Assembly (NCBI RefSeq): GCF_900109545.1
Contig: NZ_FOAP01000013.1
Coordinates: forward strand, 124,001-188,000
From: Stigmatella aurantiaca
Lineage (GTDB): Bacteria; Myxococcota; Myxococcia; Myxococcales; Myxococcaceae
Length of the DNA: 64,000 nucleotides
Reading direction: 5' to 3'
Positions 8,614 through 16,819 of this stretch are shown piece by piece. Position 1 is the first letter of the stretch. Each line of letters starts with the position of its first letter. The position numbers and the translations under genes are program-made. The notes under the pieces were generated by a model. It did no database searches, was not told the DNA's origin, and worked only from the letters and a program-made list of their open reading frames with translations.

Positions 8614-9795
8614 GTGAGTGAGCGTGACCTGTTGATGATTCCCGGTCCGGTGGAGTTCGACCCGGAGGTGATGCGCGCCCTGGGGGCCCGGACGCTCAGC
8701 CACCTGGACCCCGTCTTCATCGCCACCTTTGGCCGGGCCCTCCAGCGGCTGCGCGAGGTGTGCCTGGCGCCCTCCGCGCAGCCCTTCATCGTCGCGGGCA
8801 CGGGCACCCTCGCCATGGAACTGGCGGTGGCCAACCTCGTGGAGCCCGGGGACCGGGCGCTCGTCGTCAACACGGGCTACTTCAGCGACCGGATGGCGCT
8901 CATCCTGTCCCGGCACGGCGCCGAGGTGACCCAGGTGCGGGCCCCCGTGGGCGAGACGCCCAGCCCGGAGGCGGTGGCGCAGGCCCTGGCCCAGGGTCCT
9001 TATAAGGTGATGACCGTCACCCACGTGGACACCTCCACCGGCGTGCGCGCCCCCGCGGAGCCGCTCGTCCGCGCCGCCCACCGCCAGGGCGTCCTGTCCG
9101 TGGTGGACGGGGTGTGCGCCACCGCCGGGGAGACGTTCCACCAGGACGCGTGGGGCGCGGACGTGTACCTCACCGGCAGCCAGAAGGCCCTGGGCGTGCC
9201 GCCGGGGCTGGCGCTGCTCACCGTGAGCCCCCGGGCGATGGCGGCCTGGCGCGCCCGGAAGCACCCGGTGCGCTCCTTCTACGCCGACTGGGCCGAGTGG
9301 CTGCCCATCATGGAGGCCTACGAGGCCGCCAAGCCCGCCTACTTCGCCACCCCCGCCGTCAACCTCATCACCGCGCTGGAGGTGAGCCTGGGGCAGATTC
9401 TGCGCGAGGGCATGGAGGCCCGCTTCGCCCGGCACCGGCACATGGCCCGCGCCTTCCGCGCCGCCTGGCGCGCCCTGGGGCTGAAGTCCCTGCCCACCTC
9501 CGAGGCCGCCACCGCCCACACCCTGAGCGCGCTGTATTACCCGGAGGGCGTCGATGCCTCCCTGGTGGGGCGCGTGCGGGGCCAGGGCGTGGTGCTGGCC
9601 GGAGGGCTGCACCCGGAGCTCAAGACGCGCTACTTCCGGGTGGGCCACATGAACCTCGTGGGCCCCGGGGAGGTGCTCGCCACGGTGGGCGCCGTGGAGC
9701 GGGCGCTGATCGCCGCGGGCCACCGGGTGCCGCCCGGCACGGCCCTCTCCGCCGCCCAGGCCACGTTGTTGGAGCCCATACCGGCGTCCGATTGA
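8614..9795 (+). CDS. Class V PLP aminotransferase (alanine-glyoxylate/serine-pyruvate type)
   Basis: 393 residues. The start is GTG 8614 with GGAGG at 8602-8606. The fold-type I class V signature is present: LMIPGPVEF at the N-terminus, FIVAGTGTLAMELA for the PLP phosphate, VDGVCATAGE with the PLP-nitrogen aspartate, and the Schiff-base lysine K191 in TGSQKALGVPPG. Relatives transfer the amino group of alanine, serine or aspartate to glyoxylate or pyruvate. It stands alone between divergent and unrelated neighbours, so the substrate cannot be inferred from context. Confidence 0.85.
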   Translation: MSERDLLMIPGPVEFDPEVMRALGARTLSHLDPVFIATFGRALQRLREVCLAPSAQPFIVAGTGTLAMELAVANLVEPGDRALVVNTGYFSDRMALILSRHGAEVTQVRAPVGETPSPEAVAQALAQGPYKVMTVTHVDTSTGVRAPAEPLVRAAHRQGVLSVVDGVCATAGETFHQDAWGADVYLTGSQKALGVPPGLALLTVSPRAMAAWRARKHPVRSFYADWAEWLPIMEAYEAAKPAYFATPAVNLITALEVSLGQILREGMEARFARHRHMARAFRAAWRALGLKSLPTSEAATAHTLSALYYPEGVDASLVGRVRGQGVVLAGGLHPELKTRYFRVGHMNLVGPGEVLATVGAVERALIAAGHRVPPGTALSAAQATLLEPIPASD

Positions 9796-10099
9796 CAGAA
9801 GGGCTGTTCGGTGGCCGACGCCACCGCCGCTCAGTCCGGGTTTTCGGCACTGGACGTCCGGAAACAGGTGCACGGGGGGCAGGCTCATTCTATGGGCGTC
9901 GCCCACCCTCGATGCTGTTTCGATCCCTCGACCCGCGCACGGCTCCGCCTGGCTTCCTGGGGCTCGCCTTCCGCGTCCTGAATGCTAGGGTGGCCCGGCC
10001 CTTCCCTTCTTTGGTTGGGGCGACCCGCCCCGCCTCGCCCCCGGCGGCCCCCCCGGCGAGTTCTTCCCTCATTTCGTTGGGGCATCGAGGCTTTTCGCG
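9796..10099. other. Intergenic region, no gene seen
   Basis: 304 bases without a credible gene. A short hairpin GGTGGC-CGAC-GCCACC lies at 9810-9825, soon after the class V aminotransferase stop, and may end that transcript. The rest should hold the promoter of the KaiC-like gene; I see no convincing -35/-10 pair. Confidence 0.5.
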
Positions 10100-11620
10100 A
10101 TGACGGCCGTGGTTGCCCCTTCCCTCCAGCGCATCCCCAGCGGCGTGCTTGGCCTGGATGCGATCCTCGATGGCGGGTTCTTGCAGGGGGGGACGTACAT
10201 CATCGCGGGCATGCCGGGCACCGGGAAGACCATTCTCGGCAACCAGGTCTGCTTCCACCACGTGGCCCACGGTGGCCGCGTCGTCTACGTCACCCTGCTG
10301 GCCGAGACGCACGGGCGCCTGCTCGCGCACCTGCGCGGCATGGCCTTCTTCTCCGAGGAGCCGCTGGCCTCCGCGCTCCACTACGTCAGCGCCTACCGGG
10401 TGCTCACCAGCGAGGGGCTCTCGGGGCTGCTGGAGCTGTTGCGCAAGCTCATCCGCGAGCACCGCGCCTCCATGCTGGTGCTGGATGGGCTGGTGAGCGC
10501 CAGCGCCTCGGCGCCCAACGAGCTGGCCTTCAAGGAGTTCGTGCACGAGCTCAACACGCTGGTGAGCGTCATCGGCTGCACCACGTTCCTGCTCACCAAC
10601 GGCCACAGCCCCGAGGACGTCCACCCCGAGCACACCATGGTGGATGGGCTCATCGAGCTGACGGACGAGCTCATCGGCGTGCGCGCCGTGCGCGAGCTCA
10701 TCGTGCGCAAGTTCCGGGGCAGCGCGCACCTGCGCGGTCGGCACGTGTTTCAAATCTCCCCGCAGGGCATCACCGTCTACCCGCGCTCGGAGGCGATGCT
10801 GGCCGACCCCATCGCCGTGCCGGGGGAGTACAAGGCCCGCGCGCCCGTGGGGCTGCCGGAGCTGGATGGGATGCTGCGCGGCGGGCTGCAGCGCGGCAGC
10901 GCCACGCTCATCATGGGCCCCTCCGGCAGCGGCAAGACGCTGCTCGGCTTGCAGTTCCTCTCCCACGGCGCGAACCAGGGGGAGCCCAGCCTCTACTTCG
11001 GCTTCTACGAGTCGCCGCCGCGGCTGGTGGGCAAGGGCGAGTCCATCGGGCTCGACATGGCGGGGGCGATGCGCGGCGGGATGCTGGAGATGCTCTGGCA
11101 GCCGCCGGTCGAGCTGGTGCTGGATGCGCTCGCGGTGAAGATTCTCGCGGCCATCCGCCGCCGGGGCGTGCAGCGGCTGCTCATCGACGGGCTGATCGGC
11201 TTCAAGGAGTCCACCGTCCACCCCGAGCGCATCAACCGCTTCTTCGCCGCCTTCACCAACGAGCTGCGGGCGCTGGATGTGACGACGGTCTTCACGGAGG
11301 AGACGCGCGTGCTGTTCGGCCCGGAGATCGAAACCCCGGTCAAGGGGCTGTCCGCGCTGGTGGAGAACCACCTGTTCCTGCGCCAGGTGGAGTGGAAGGG
11401 CGAGCTGCGGCGGGTGCTGGCCATTCTCAAGACGCGGGAGAGCGGGCATGATCCGTCCCTGCGCGAGGTCATCATCGATGACCAGGGCTGGCACATCGGC
11501 GCGCGCTTCAAGGGCAAGTCGGTGCTGACCGACTCGCGGCTGCCCCGTCCGCCCAAGCGCAGAAGCACGGACGTGGCCAAGCCGCAGGTGGCCCGCAAGA
11601 AGCCTCGGAGGCCCGAGTGA
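10100..11620 (+). CDS. Double KaiC/RecA-like ATPase
   Basis: 506 residues with two tandem KaiC-type RecA ATPase domains. Domain 1 has Walker A GMPGTGKT (37-44) and domain 2 GPSGSGKT (273-280); each is preceded by the KaiC substrate-loop signature (GLDAILDGGFLQGG; ELDGMLRGGLQRGS). The paired catalytic glutamates of cyanobacterial KaiC are altered: domain 1 reads TLLAETHG and domain 2 FYESPP, and the serine/threonine pair used for clock phosphorylation is not obvious (region EIETPVKGLS). The last 35 residues are Lys/Arg-rich, so DNA or RNA contact is possible. The stop overlaps the start of a response regulator, so it is more likely a signalling ATPase than a clock. Confidence 0.87.
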   Translation: MTAVVAPSLQRIPSGVLGLDAILDGGFLQGGTYIIAGMPGTGKTILGNQVCFHHVAHGGRVVYVTLLAETHGRLLAHLRGMAFFSEEPLASALHYVSAYRVLTSEGLSGLLELLRKLIREHRASMLVLDGLVSASASAPNELAFKEFVHELNTLVSVIGCTTFLLTNGHSPEDVHPEHTMVDGLIELTDELIGVRAVRELIVRKFRGSAHLRGRHVFQISPQGITVYPRSEAMLADPIAVPGEYKARAPVGLPELDGMLRGGLQRGSATLIMGPSGSGKTLLGLQFLSHGANQGEPSLYFGFYESPPRLVGKGESIGLDMAGAMRGGMLEMLWQPPVELVLDALAVKILAAIRRRGVQRLLIDGLIGFKESTVHPERINRFFAAFTNELRALDVTTVFTEETRVLFGPEIETPVKGLSALVENHLFLRQVEWKGELRRVLAILKTRESGHDPSLREVIIDDQGWHIGARFKGKSVLTDSRLPRPPKRRSTDVAKPQVARKKPRRPE

Positions 11621-11988
11621 AGACGGTCCTCCTCGTCGACGACGAGCACGCCATTCTCGACGCGCTCTCGGGCATCCTCGCGGACGAGGGGTTCCGGGTC
11701 GTCACGGCGGGCAATGGCCGTGAGGCGGTCCACCGGCTGCGCGAGGAGACGCCGGACGTGGCGCTCGTCGATGTGATGATGCCGGTGATGGATGGGCGGG
11801 AGCTGCTGCGGGAGATGGCCGCGGACGATCGCTGGAAGAACGTGCCCGTGGTGCTCATGAGCGCCGTGCCCCTGTCCATCCTGAACCGGGAAGCCCCTGT
11901 GGCCTGCGCGGACTTCTTCCAGAAGCCGTTCGACCTGTGGAAGCTCATCGCCCGGCTGCGGGAGCTGGCCGGGGAGAGCAGCCACTAG
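11617..11988 (+). CDS. Stand-alone receiver-domain response regulator
   Basis: 123 residues, a lone CheY-like receiver with no output domain: acidic pair D8/D9, phosphoacceptor D52 in VDVMMPVMDG and conserved lysine K103 in QKPFD. The GTG start at 11617 overlaps the TGA of the KaiC-like gene (GTGA), so translation is coupled and the two proteins are probably made in fixed ratio and act together. The closest relative in the window is the receiver at 24594-24965, which shares the same DEG..V..A.NG.EA pattern. The cognate kinase is not adjacent. Confidence 0.9.
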   Translation: MKTVLLVDDEHAILDALSGILADEGFRVVTAGNGREAVHRLREETPDVALVDVMMPVMDGRELLREMAADDRWKNVPVVLMSAVPLSILNREAPVACADFFQKPFDLWKLIARLRELAGESSH

Positions 11989-12057
11989 GCCCTTGGCTCC
12001 ACGGCGCGTGGAAGAGCAACCGCATGGGGGGTTTGCGGGTTTTAAAGGAGATTCTGC

Positions 12058-12063
12058 TAGATT
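12058..12063 (+). promoter_or_regulatory. Possible -10 element upstream of the HDO gene
   Basis: TAGATT at 12058-12063 sits in a short AT-richer stretch about 50 bases before the GTG start at 12115. A TTGCGG at 12033-12038 could be the -35 but its 19-base spacing is long. Weak support. Confidence 0.25.
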
Positions 12064-12114
12064 CCGCCTTGTGACGTCGGTCAGGAGCCGGCCCTCGGGG
12101 CGAAGGCGGATTCA

Positions 12115-12843
12115 GTGAGTCAACAATCGAACCCGGCCATGAAGGAAGAGTTCTGGCGGATGGCGGACAACGCGAGAACCCAGGCCGAGTATCTGGTGGA
12201 CCGGAAGCTCCAGTCGCTGCAGCACGCGCCGCTGGAGGTCCTGAAGCAGATCTTCGTGCAGTACCGCTACTTCACCATCTTCTACATCAGTGACCTGGCG
12301 CTCCTGGTCTACCGCCTTCCGTTCGGGAAGCTGCGGAGCCTGCTGGCCGACTTCCTCAACGATGAGCTGGGCAACGGCCAGCACGCGCAGGCGCACCAGC
12401 AGATCTACGACGACTTCCTGGTGAGCCTCGGCATTCCCCAAGAGGCGCTGGAGGCGAATGCGAACCCGGCCAACCTCCAGCTCCTGGGGGAGATCCGCGA
12501 CCTGGTGATGAAGGAGTCTCCCTGGTACGCCGTGGGGCTGCGCGGCATGGGGGGCGAGTGCCTGTGTCAGGTCTATCTCGCGTCCATGCACGCCCACTTC
12601 ATCCAGAACCCGGCCATCCAGGCCATGAAGGACCAGCTGGACTGGCGGTTCTGGGACATCCACACCGGGGAGATCGACATCGCGCACCGGGAGCTGCTGC
12701 GCGCGGCGCTCATGGAGGCGGTGGACGCGGATCCGGCGGCGCTGGAGGGGCTGGTCGAGGGCTACCGCAAGAGCAAGGGCGTCTTCGACCGGTTCTGGGA
12801 CAATATCTTCGAGAGCGCGGGCGTGACGCTCCGCGCGGCCTGA
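12115..12843 (+). CDS. Haem-oxygenase-like (HDO/TenA-PqqC fold) iron oxidase
   Basis: 242 residues, GTG start at 12115 behind AAGGCGG. The all-helical sequence carries an HDO-type ligand pattern: E84 in NDELGNG with H90/H94 following, E148 in GMGGEC, then H183 and H191 in DIHTGEIDIAH. The last motif is H-x4-D-x2-H, one residue longer than the usual HxxxDxxH. Members of this superfamily use two irons and oxygen for decarboxylation, N-oxygenation or C-C cleavage in natural-product and cofactor pathways (UndA, BesC, SznF, CADD). It is followed after 14 bases by a VOC-fold gene on the same strand, so they are one transcript. Substrate unknown. Confidence 0.7.
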   Translation: MSQQSNPAMKEEFWRMADNARTQAEYLVDRKLQSLQHAPLEVLKQIFVQYRYFTIFYISDLALLVYRLPFGKLRSLLADFLNDELGNGQHAQAHQQIYDDFLVSLGIPQEALEANANPANLQLLGEIRDLVMKESPWYAVGLRGMGGECLCQVYLASMHAHFIQNPAIQAMKDQLDWRFWDIHTGEIDIAHRELLRAALMEAVDADPAALEGLVEGYRKSKGVFDRFWDNIFESAGVTLRAA

Positions 12844-12857
12844 GAGGGGACTTCACC

Positions 12858-13307
12858 ATGGCGGCCATCCAGAACTTCCACCTTGCCTTCCCCGTGCCGG
12901 ATCTCGCCTCGGCGCGGGCCTTCTACACGGGCGTCATCGGCTGTCCCGAGGGGCGCAGCACGGACCACTACGTGGACTTCGACTTCTACGGGCATCAGAT
13001 CGTCGCGCACCTGGCCGAGCGGCCGGAGACGAGCGAGTCCGACTTCGACGGCAGCGATGTGACGATTCCCCACTTCGGGCTGAACCTCGACTGGGACGCG
13101 TTCCATGCGCTGCTCCAGCGGCTGAAGGCCGGGGGCGTGCGCTTCGTCAAGGAGCCCCATGTCCGGCTCGAGGGCAAGGTGGGCGAGCACATCTCCATGT
13201 TCGTCCACGACTTCTCGGGCAACGCCCTGGAGTTCAAGGCGTTCCGCCACCAGGACCAGGTCTTCTCGAAGGAGCTGAGCGAAGCGCCCGCCTCCTCCCG
13301 CCGCTGA
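12858..13307 (+). CDS. VOC-family (glyoxalase/dioxygenase fold) protein
   Basis: 149 residues, ATG 12858 with GAGAGGGG just before. One vicinal-oxygen-chelate module pair: the N-terminal strand FHLAFPVPDLASARAFY, then GHQIVAHL, and a C-terminal half ending DFSGNALEFKAF. Candidate metal ligands are H8, H72 and E125, the usual two-His-one-Glu set. This is the size of single-domain lactoylglutathione-lyase relatives and fosfomycin-resistance-like proteins. Co-transcribed with the upstream HDO oxidase, it may act on the same substrate or its oxidation product. Its stop forms part of a hairpin shared with the convergent aminotransferase. Confidence 0.83.
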   Translation: MAAIQNFHLAFPVPDLASARAFYTGVIGCPEGRSTDHYVDFDFYGHQIVAHLAERPETSESDFDGSDVTIPHFGLNLDWDAFHALLQRLKAGGVRFVKEPHVRLEGKVGEHISMFVHDFSGNALEFKAFRHQDQVFSKELSEAPASSRR

Positions 13308-13320
13308 CGCGGGCGTCAGC
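13303..13320. terminator. Bidirectional hairpin between convergent genes
   Basis: GCTGACGC (13303-13310) and GCGTCAGC (13313-13320) are perfect arms that contain the TGA of the VOC gene and the stop of the opposing aminotransferase. No U-tract is present. Probably ends both transcripts. Confidence 0.45.
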
Positions 13321-14704
13321 CGCTGACGTGGCGGTCGGCGAGCGACAGCACCTCATCGATGAGGGCGAGGCCTTCCCGTGCCTCGTCATCGGTCATCGTC
13401 AGCGGGGGCACGACGTGCATGCGGTTGAAGTGCGTGAACGGCCACACCCCCCGCTCCTTGCACGCGCTGACGAGTTCCGCCATGGGCGCGTTGGCGGGGC
13501 CCGAGGCGTTGTAGGGCACGAGCGGCTCGCGCGTCTTCCGGTTGCGCACCAGCTCGATGGCCCAGAATGCACCGAGGCCGCGCACCTCGCCCACCGACGG
13601 ATGGCGTTGCTGGAGCGCCTCCAGCGCCGGGCCGATGACGTTCTCGCCGAGGTGCCGGGCGTGCTCGAAGATGCGCTCTTCCCGGTAGATGTGGATGCAG
13701 GCCACGGCCGCCGCGCAGGCGAGCGGATGGCCGGAGTACGTCAAGCCCCCGGGGTAGGCGCGATGGGCGAAGGTCTCGGCGATCCGGTCGCTGAGGATGA
13801 CGCCGCCCAGCGGGACGTAGCCGCAGTTGACGCCCTTGGCGAAGGTGATGAGGTCGGGCGTCACGTCCCAGCGGTTCACCGCGAACCACTCGCCACACCG
13901 GCCGAAGCCGGTCATCACCTCGTCGGAGATCATCACGATGCCGTGCTGGTCGCACAGGCGGCGCACCCCCTGGAGGTAGCCGTCCGGCGGGACGAGGATG
14001 CCGTTGCCGCCCACCACGGTCTCCAGCACGATGGCGGCCACGGTGTGCGGGCCCTCCATCATGAGCACGTCGGCGAGGTGGGACAGGGCGCGCTCGCACT
14101 CCTCGGCCGGCGTGGTGGCATGGAACGCCGAGCGGTACAGGTAGGGGCCCCAGAAGTGGACGACGCCGGGCATGCCGGGCTCGGAGCCCCAGCGGCGGGG
14201 GTCTCCGGTCAGGGTGTTCGCGCCGCTGGTGGCGCCGTGGTAGCTGCGGTAGGCCGCCAGCACCTTGTGGCGCCCGGTGTGGTGGCGCGCCATGCGCAGG
14301 GCGTTCTCGATGGCCTCGGCGCCGCCGTTGGTGAAGAAGACCTTGTTGAGGTCGCCCGGCGCCACCTCGGCGATGAGCCGGGCCGCCTCGCTGGTGGCCT
14401 CGCTGGCATGGTAGGGCGCCACCGTGCAGAGCTTCGCGGCCTGCGCCTGGATGGCGGCGATCAGCTTGGGGTGCTGGTGGCCGACGTTGACGTTGACGAG
14501 CTGGCTGGAGAAGTCCAGCCACGTCCGGCCGCTCTCATCCCAGAAGCGGGCCCCCTTCGCGCCGGTCACCACGACGGGATCCAACGTGGCCTGGGCCGAC
14601 CAGGAGTGGAACACGTGGTTGCGGTCGTTGCGGTAGGCCGCCGACTTCGGGGCGGTGCCGGGAAGCTGTTCCGGGGCTGCCTTCGGAGTGCTCACAGGGG
14701 GCAT
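13316..14704 (-). CDS. Class III PLP aminotransferase
   Basis: 462 residues from ATG 14704, or 459 from the in-frame GTG at 14695, which has AAGGA at a better distance. Class III features are complete: FFTNGGAEAIENALRMAR, SYHGAT, PLP aspartate D261 in SDEVMTGFGR and Schiff-base lysine K290 in TFAKGVNCGY. The sequence is of the omega-amino-acid/taurine-pyruvate transaminase type, moving a terminal amino group to pyruvate or a ketoacid. It is 24 bases downstream of the phosphatase gene on the same strand, and converges on the HDO/VOC pair with 8 bases between stops. Whether it shares a pathway with them is open. Confidence 0.87.
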   Translation of the reverse strand: MPPVSTPKAAPEQLPGTAPKSAAYRNDRNHVFHSWSAQATLDPVVVTGAKGARFWDESGRTWLDFSSQLVNVNVGHQHPKLIAAIQAQAAKLCTVAPYHASEATSEAARLIAEVAPGDLNKVFFTNGGAEAIENALRMARHHTGRHKVLAAYRSYHGATSGANTLTGDPRRWGSEPGMPGVVHFWGPYLYRSAFHATTPAEECERALSHLADVLMMEGPHTVAAIVLETVVGGNGILVPPDGYLQGVRRLCDQHGIVMISDEVMTGFGRCGEWFAVNRWDVTPDLITFAKGVNCGYVPLGGVILSDRIAETFAHRAYPGGLTYSGHPLACAAAVACIHIYREERIFEHARHLGENVIGPALEALQQRHPSVGEVRGLGAFWAIELVRNRKTREPLVPYNASGPANAPMAELVSACKERGVWPFTHFNRMHVVPPLTMTDDEAREGLALIDEVLSLADRHVSG

Positions 14705-14728
14705 CCTTGTGCGAGAGATCGCCGTTGG

Positions 14729-15391
14729 TTAGAGGGTCGCGTCCATGTACGCGCGCCGGGCGGGCACCGAGTAGAAGCGCCCTTCGGGCAGCGCGTACGC
14801 GGTGAGCCTTCCACCATAGACACAGCCCGAGTCCAGCCCGAGCGCATGCGGGTGGCGCTGGATGCCGCGCATGGCGTCGTGCCCGAAGAGGATGAGCTCC
14901 GGCCCCTGCCAGTGGCTGGCCCAGGGCTCGCCCCCATCCACGCGCTTCGAGGGCGCCCCGTCCCGGGTGATGCTGCGCAGGTTGAGCAGGTGCTCCCGTG
15001 ACTGCTCCTCCACCGGCACGCCCGGCACCATGCCCGCGTGCACCACGATGGCGTTGAAGTCCGGCAGGCGCAGGTACAGCGGCAGCGAGGCCAGGTAGGC
15101 CCAGTCCTCGGGCTTCAGCGTGTCCAGCACCTGCTGGTGCTGGGGCTTGAGCTTCTTGCCCGGCTTCACGTAGCCCTGGTGCCAGCGCAGCACGTGCTCG
15201 TCGTGGTTGCCGCGCACCGCGAGCAGGCCCTGCTCCCGTGCCCGGGCCAGCACCCCGGCCGAGTCCGGGCCCTTGGCCACCAGGTCGCCCATGAGCACAA
15301 CGCGGTCCCCTGGCTGCCAGCCGCACACGGCCAGCAGCGCGTCGAGCTCCTCGGCACAGCCGTGGACATCCCCGATGAACAGCGTGCGCAT
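14729..15391 (-). CDS. PPP-family metallophosphatase (ApaH/PrpA-like)
   Basis: 220 residues, ATG 15391 preceded by TAGGAG. It carries the calcineurin-like motifs in order: GDVHG (7-11), GDLVAKGP, GNHDEH and a late FGHDAMRG followed by LDSGCVYGGRLTAY. These match bacterial protein serine/threonine phosphatases and diadenosine tetraphosphatases; 220 residues is shorter than ApaH (about 280), closer to the PrpA type. Two metals bound by Asp/His/Asn would activate water. It precedes the class III aminotransferase in a probable two-gene transcript. Confidence 0.86.
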   Translation of the reverse strand: MRTLFIGDVHGCAEELDALLAVCGWQPGDRVVLMGDLVAKGPDSAGVLARAREQGLLAVRGNHDEHVLRWHQGYVKPGKKLKPQHQQVLDTLKPEDWAYLASLPLYLRLPDFNAIVVHAGMVPGVPVEEQSREHLLNLRSITRDGAPSKRVDGGEPWASHWQGPELILFGHDAMRGIQRHPHALGLDSGCVYGGRLTAYALPEGRFYSVPARRAYMDATL

Positions 15392-15591
15392 CCTCCCCGT
15401 GCTCCTACCATGGAATGTCGAGCGCACCAGACAGGCGGACATGACCCACCCCCGGCAGGTGCCTGCCTGCCGCGCACCCAATCAAGTCCCGGAATTCAGG
15501 GCCCTGGGGCTTGGCCTCCACATTGCTGATAGGAGCCGGGAAGCGCCCGGGTGTGGGCGCGGGGCCACGCAACGGCCCCGGGAGGCAGCGT

Positions 15592-16803
15592 GTGAAGCTG
15601 GAGCACGGCGGTTCGAGCAAGGCGCCCGCGGCGCAGTCATCCTGGTTGGAGCTGAGCGCGGCCAGCCTGCGGCACAACGTGGAGGTGTTCCGCGCGCTGG
15701 AGGCCCGGGGCGGGCCCGCCCGGGCGCTGGGCGCGGTGCTCAAGGGCAACGCGTATGGGCATGGCCTGGATCAGGTGCTGCCCCTGGTCCACCCGTTGGT
15801 GGACATCCTTTACTTCATCACCCCGCAGGATGCGCTGGCCGCCCGGGCCTTCGAGCGCGAGCACGGCCTTGCCCCCCGGCAGGTGCTGGTGCTGGGCGCC
15901 ATCGCCCCGGAGGAGGCCGTCATGCTGGCGCGCGAGGGCGTGGACGCGGTGGTGGCCGACAGCGCCTGGGCCGAGGCCGGCCCGGTGTTGCGCGCGGCGC
16001 GGCTGCCACGCCCCCTGCGGGTGCACGTCCACATCGACACGGGGCTGGGGCGCGAGGGCTTCACCCTGGAGCAGCTCCCCCGGGACACCGGCTTCCTCTC
16101 CGAGTTCCGGGACGTGTTCGAGGTGACGGGCGTGCTCAGCCACTTCGCCAACACGGAGGATGTGACGGAGCAGGCGTACGCGCTCGCGCAGCTCGAGGCC
16201 TTCGAGGCGGGCTCGGCGCGGCTCGTGGCGGCGCTCGGCCTGAAGGGGCCGCTCCAGCGCCACATCGCCGCGAGCGCCGCGAGCCTGTCCCTGCCCCGCG
16301 CGCGCTACGACTCGCTCCGGGTGGGCATCTCCTTGTATGGCTTCTGGCCCTCGCCCGAGACGCGCCTGTCGGCCCGGCTGGTGCTGGGCGAGGTGCCCTC
16401 GCTCCGGCCGGTGCTCTCCTGGCGCTGCCGGAGCCAGGTGGTGAAGTGGCTGCCCGCGGGCAGCTACGTGGGCTACGGGTGCACGTACCGCTGCCCCGAG
16501 CCCACGCGCATCGCCGTGCTGCCCGTGGGGTACTTCGACGGGTACCCCCGGCTTGCCTCCGGCAAGGCGCACGTGCTGGTGAACGGCCGGCGCTGCGCGG
16601 TGCTGGGGCGCGTGATGATGAACCACCTCATCGTGGATGTGACGCGCGCCACCGCGGACGAGCGCCCCCTCACGGCGACGTTGCTGGGCCATGACGGTGA
16701 CGAGACGCTGCCCGCGGAGACGCTGGCCGGCTGGGCGCAGACCATCCACTACGAGGTGGTGACGCGCCTGGGCGCGCACCTGCGGCGCGTGGTGGTGGAC
16801 TGA
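15592..16803 (+). CDS. alr: Alanine racemase
   Basis: 403 residues, GTG start at 15592 with GGGAGG seven bases upstream. The PLP lysine is K51 in VLKGNAYGHG and the second catalytic base is the tyrosine in YVGYGCTYR; HIDTGLGREGF and GRVMMNHLIVDV are conserved family motifs. It converts L-alanine to D-alanine for peptidoglycan. Length is slightly above the usual 360-380 because of an N-terminal extension. It is monocistronic, divergent from the phosphatase and convergent with an LpxL-like gene. Confidence 0.92.
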   Translation: MKLEHGGSSKAPAAQSSWLELSAASLRHNVEVFRALEARGGPARALGAVLKGNAYGHGLDQVLPLVHPLVDILYFITPQDALAARAFEREHGLAPRQVLVLGAIAPEEAVMLAREGVDAVVADSAWAEAGPVLRAARLPRPLRVHVHIDTGLGREGFTLEQLPRDTGFLSEFRDVFEVTGVLSHFANTEDVTEQAYALAQLEAFEAGSARLVAALGLKGPLQRHIAASAASLSLPRARYDSLRVGISLYGFWPSPETRLSARLVLGEVPSLRPVLSWRCRSQVVKWLPAGSYVGYGCTYRCPEPTRIAVLPVGYFDGYPRLASGKAHVLVNGRRCAVLGRVMMNHLIVDVTRATADERPLTATLLGHDGDETLPAETLAGWAQTIHYEVVTRLGAHLRRVVVD

Positions 16804-16819
16804 CCGCCTGCCACGGGCC

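Noticed and set aside
9792-9797. TTGACA as a -35 promoter element
   Set aside because: It overlaps the stop codon of the class V aminotransferase and has no matching -10 at a sensible distance.
13316-14704. Class III aminotransferase as part of the HDO/VOC operon
   Set aside because: It is on the opposite strand with a hairpin between, so only a functional link is possible, not co-transcription.
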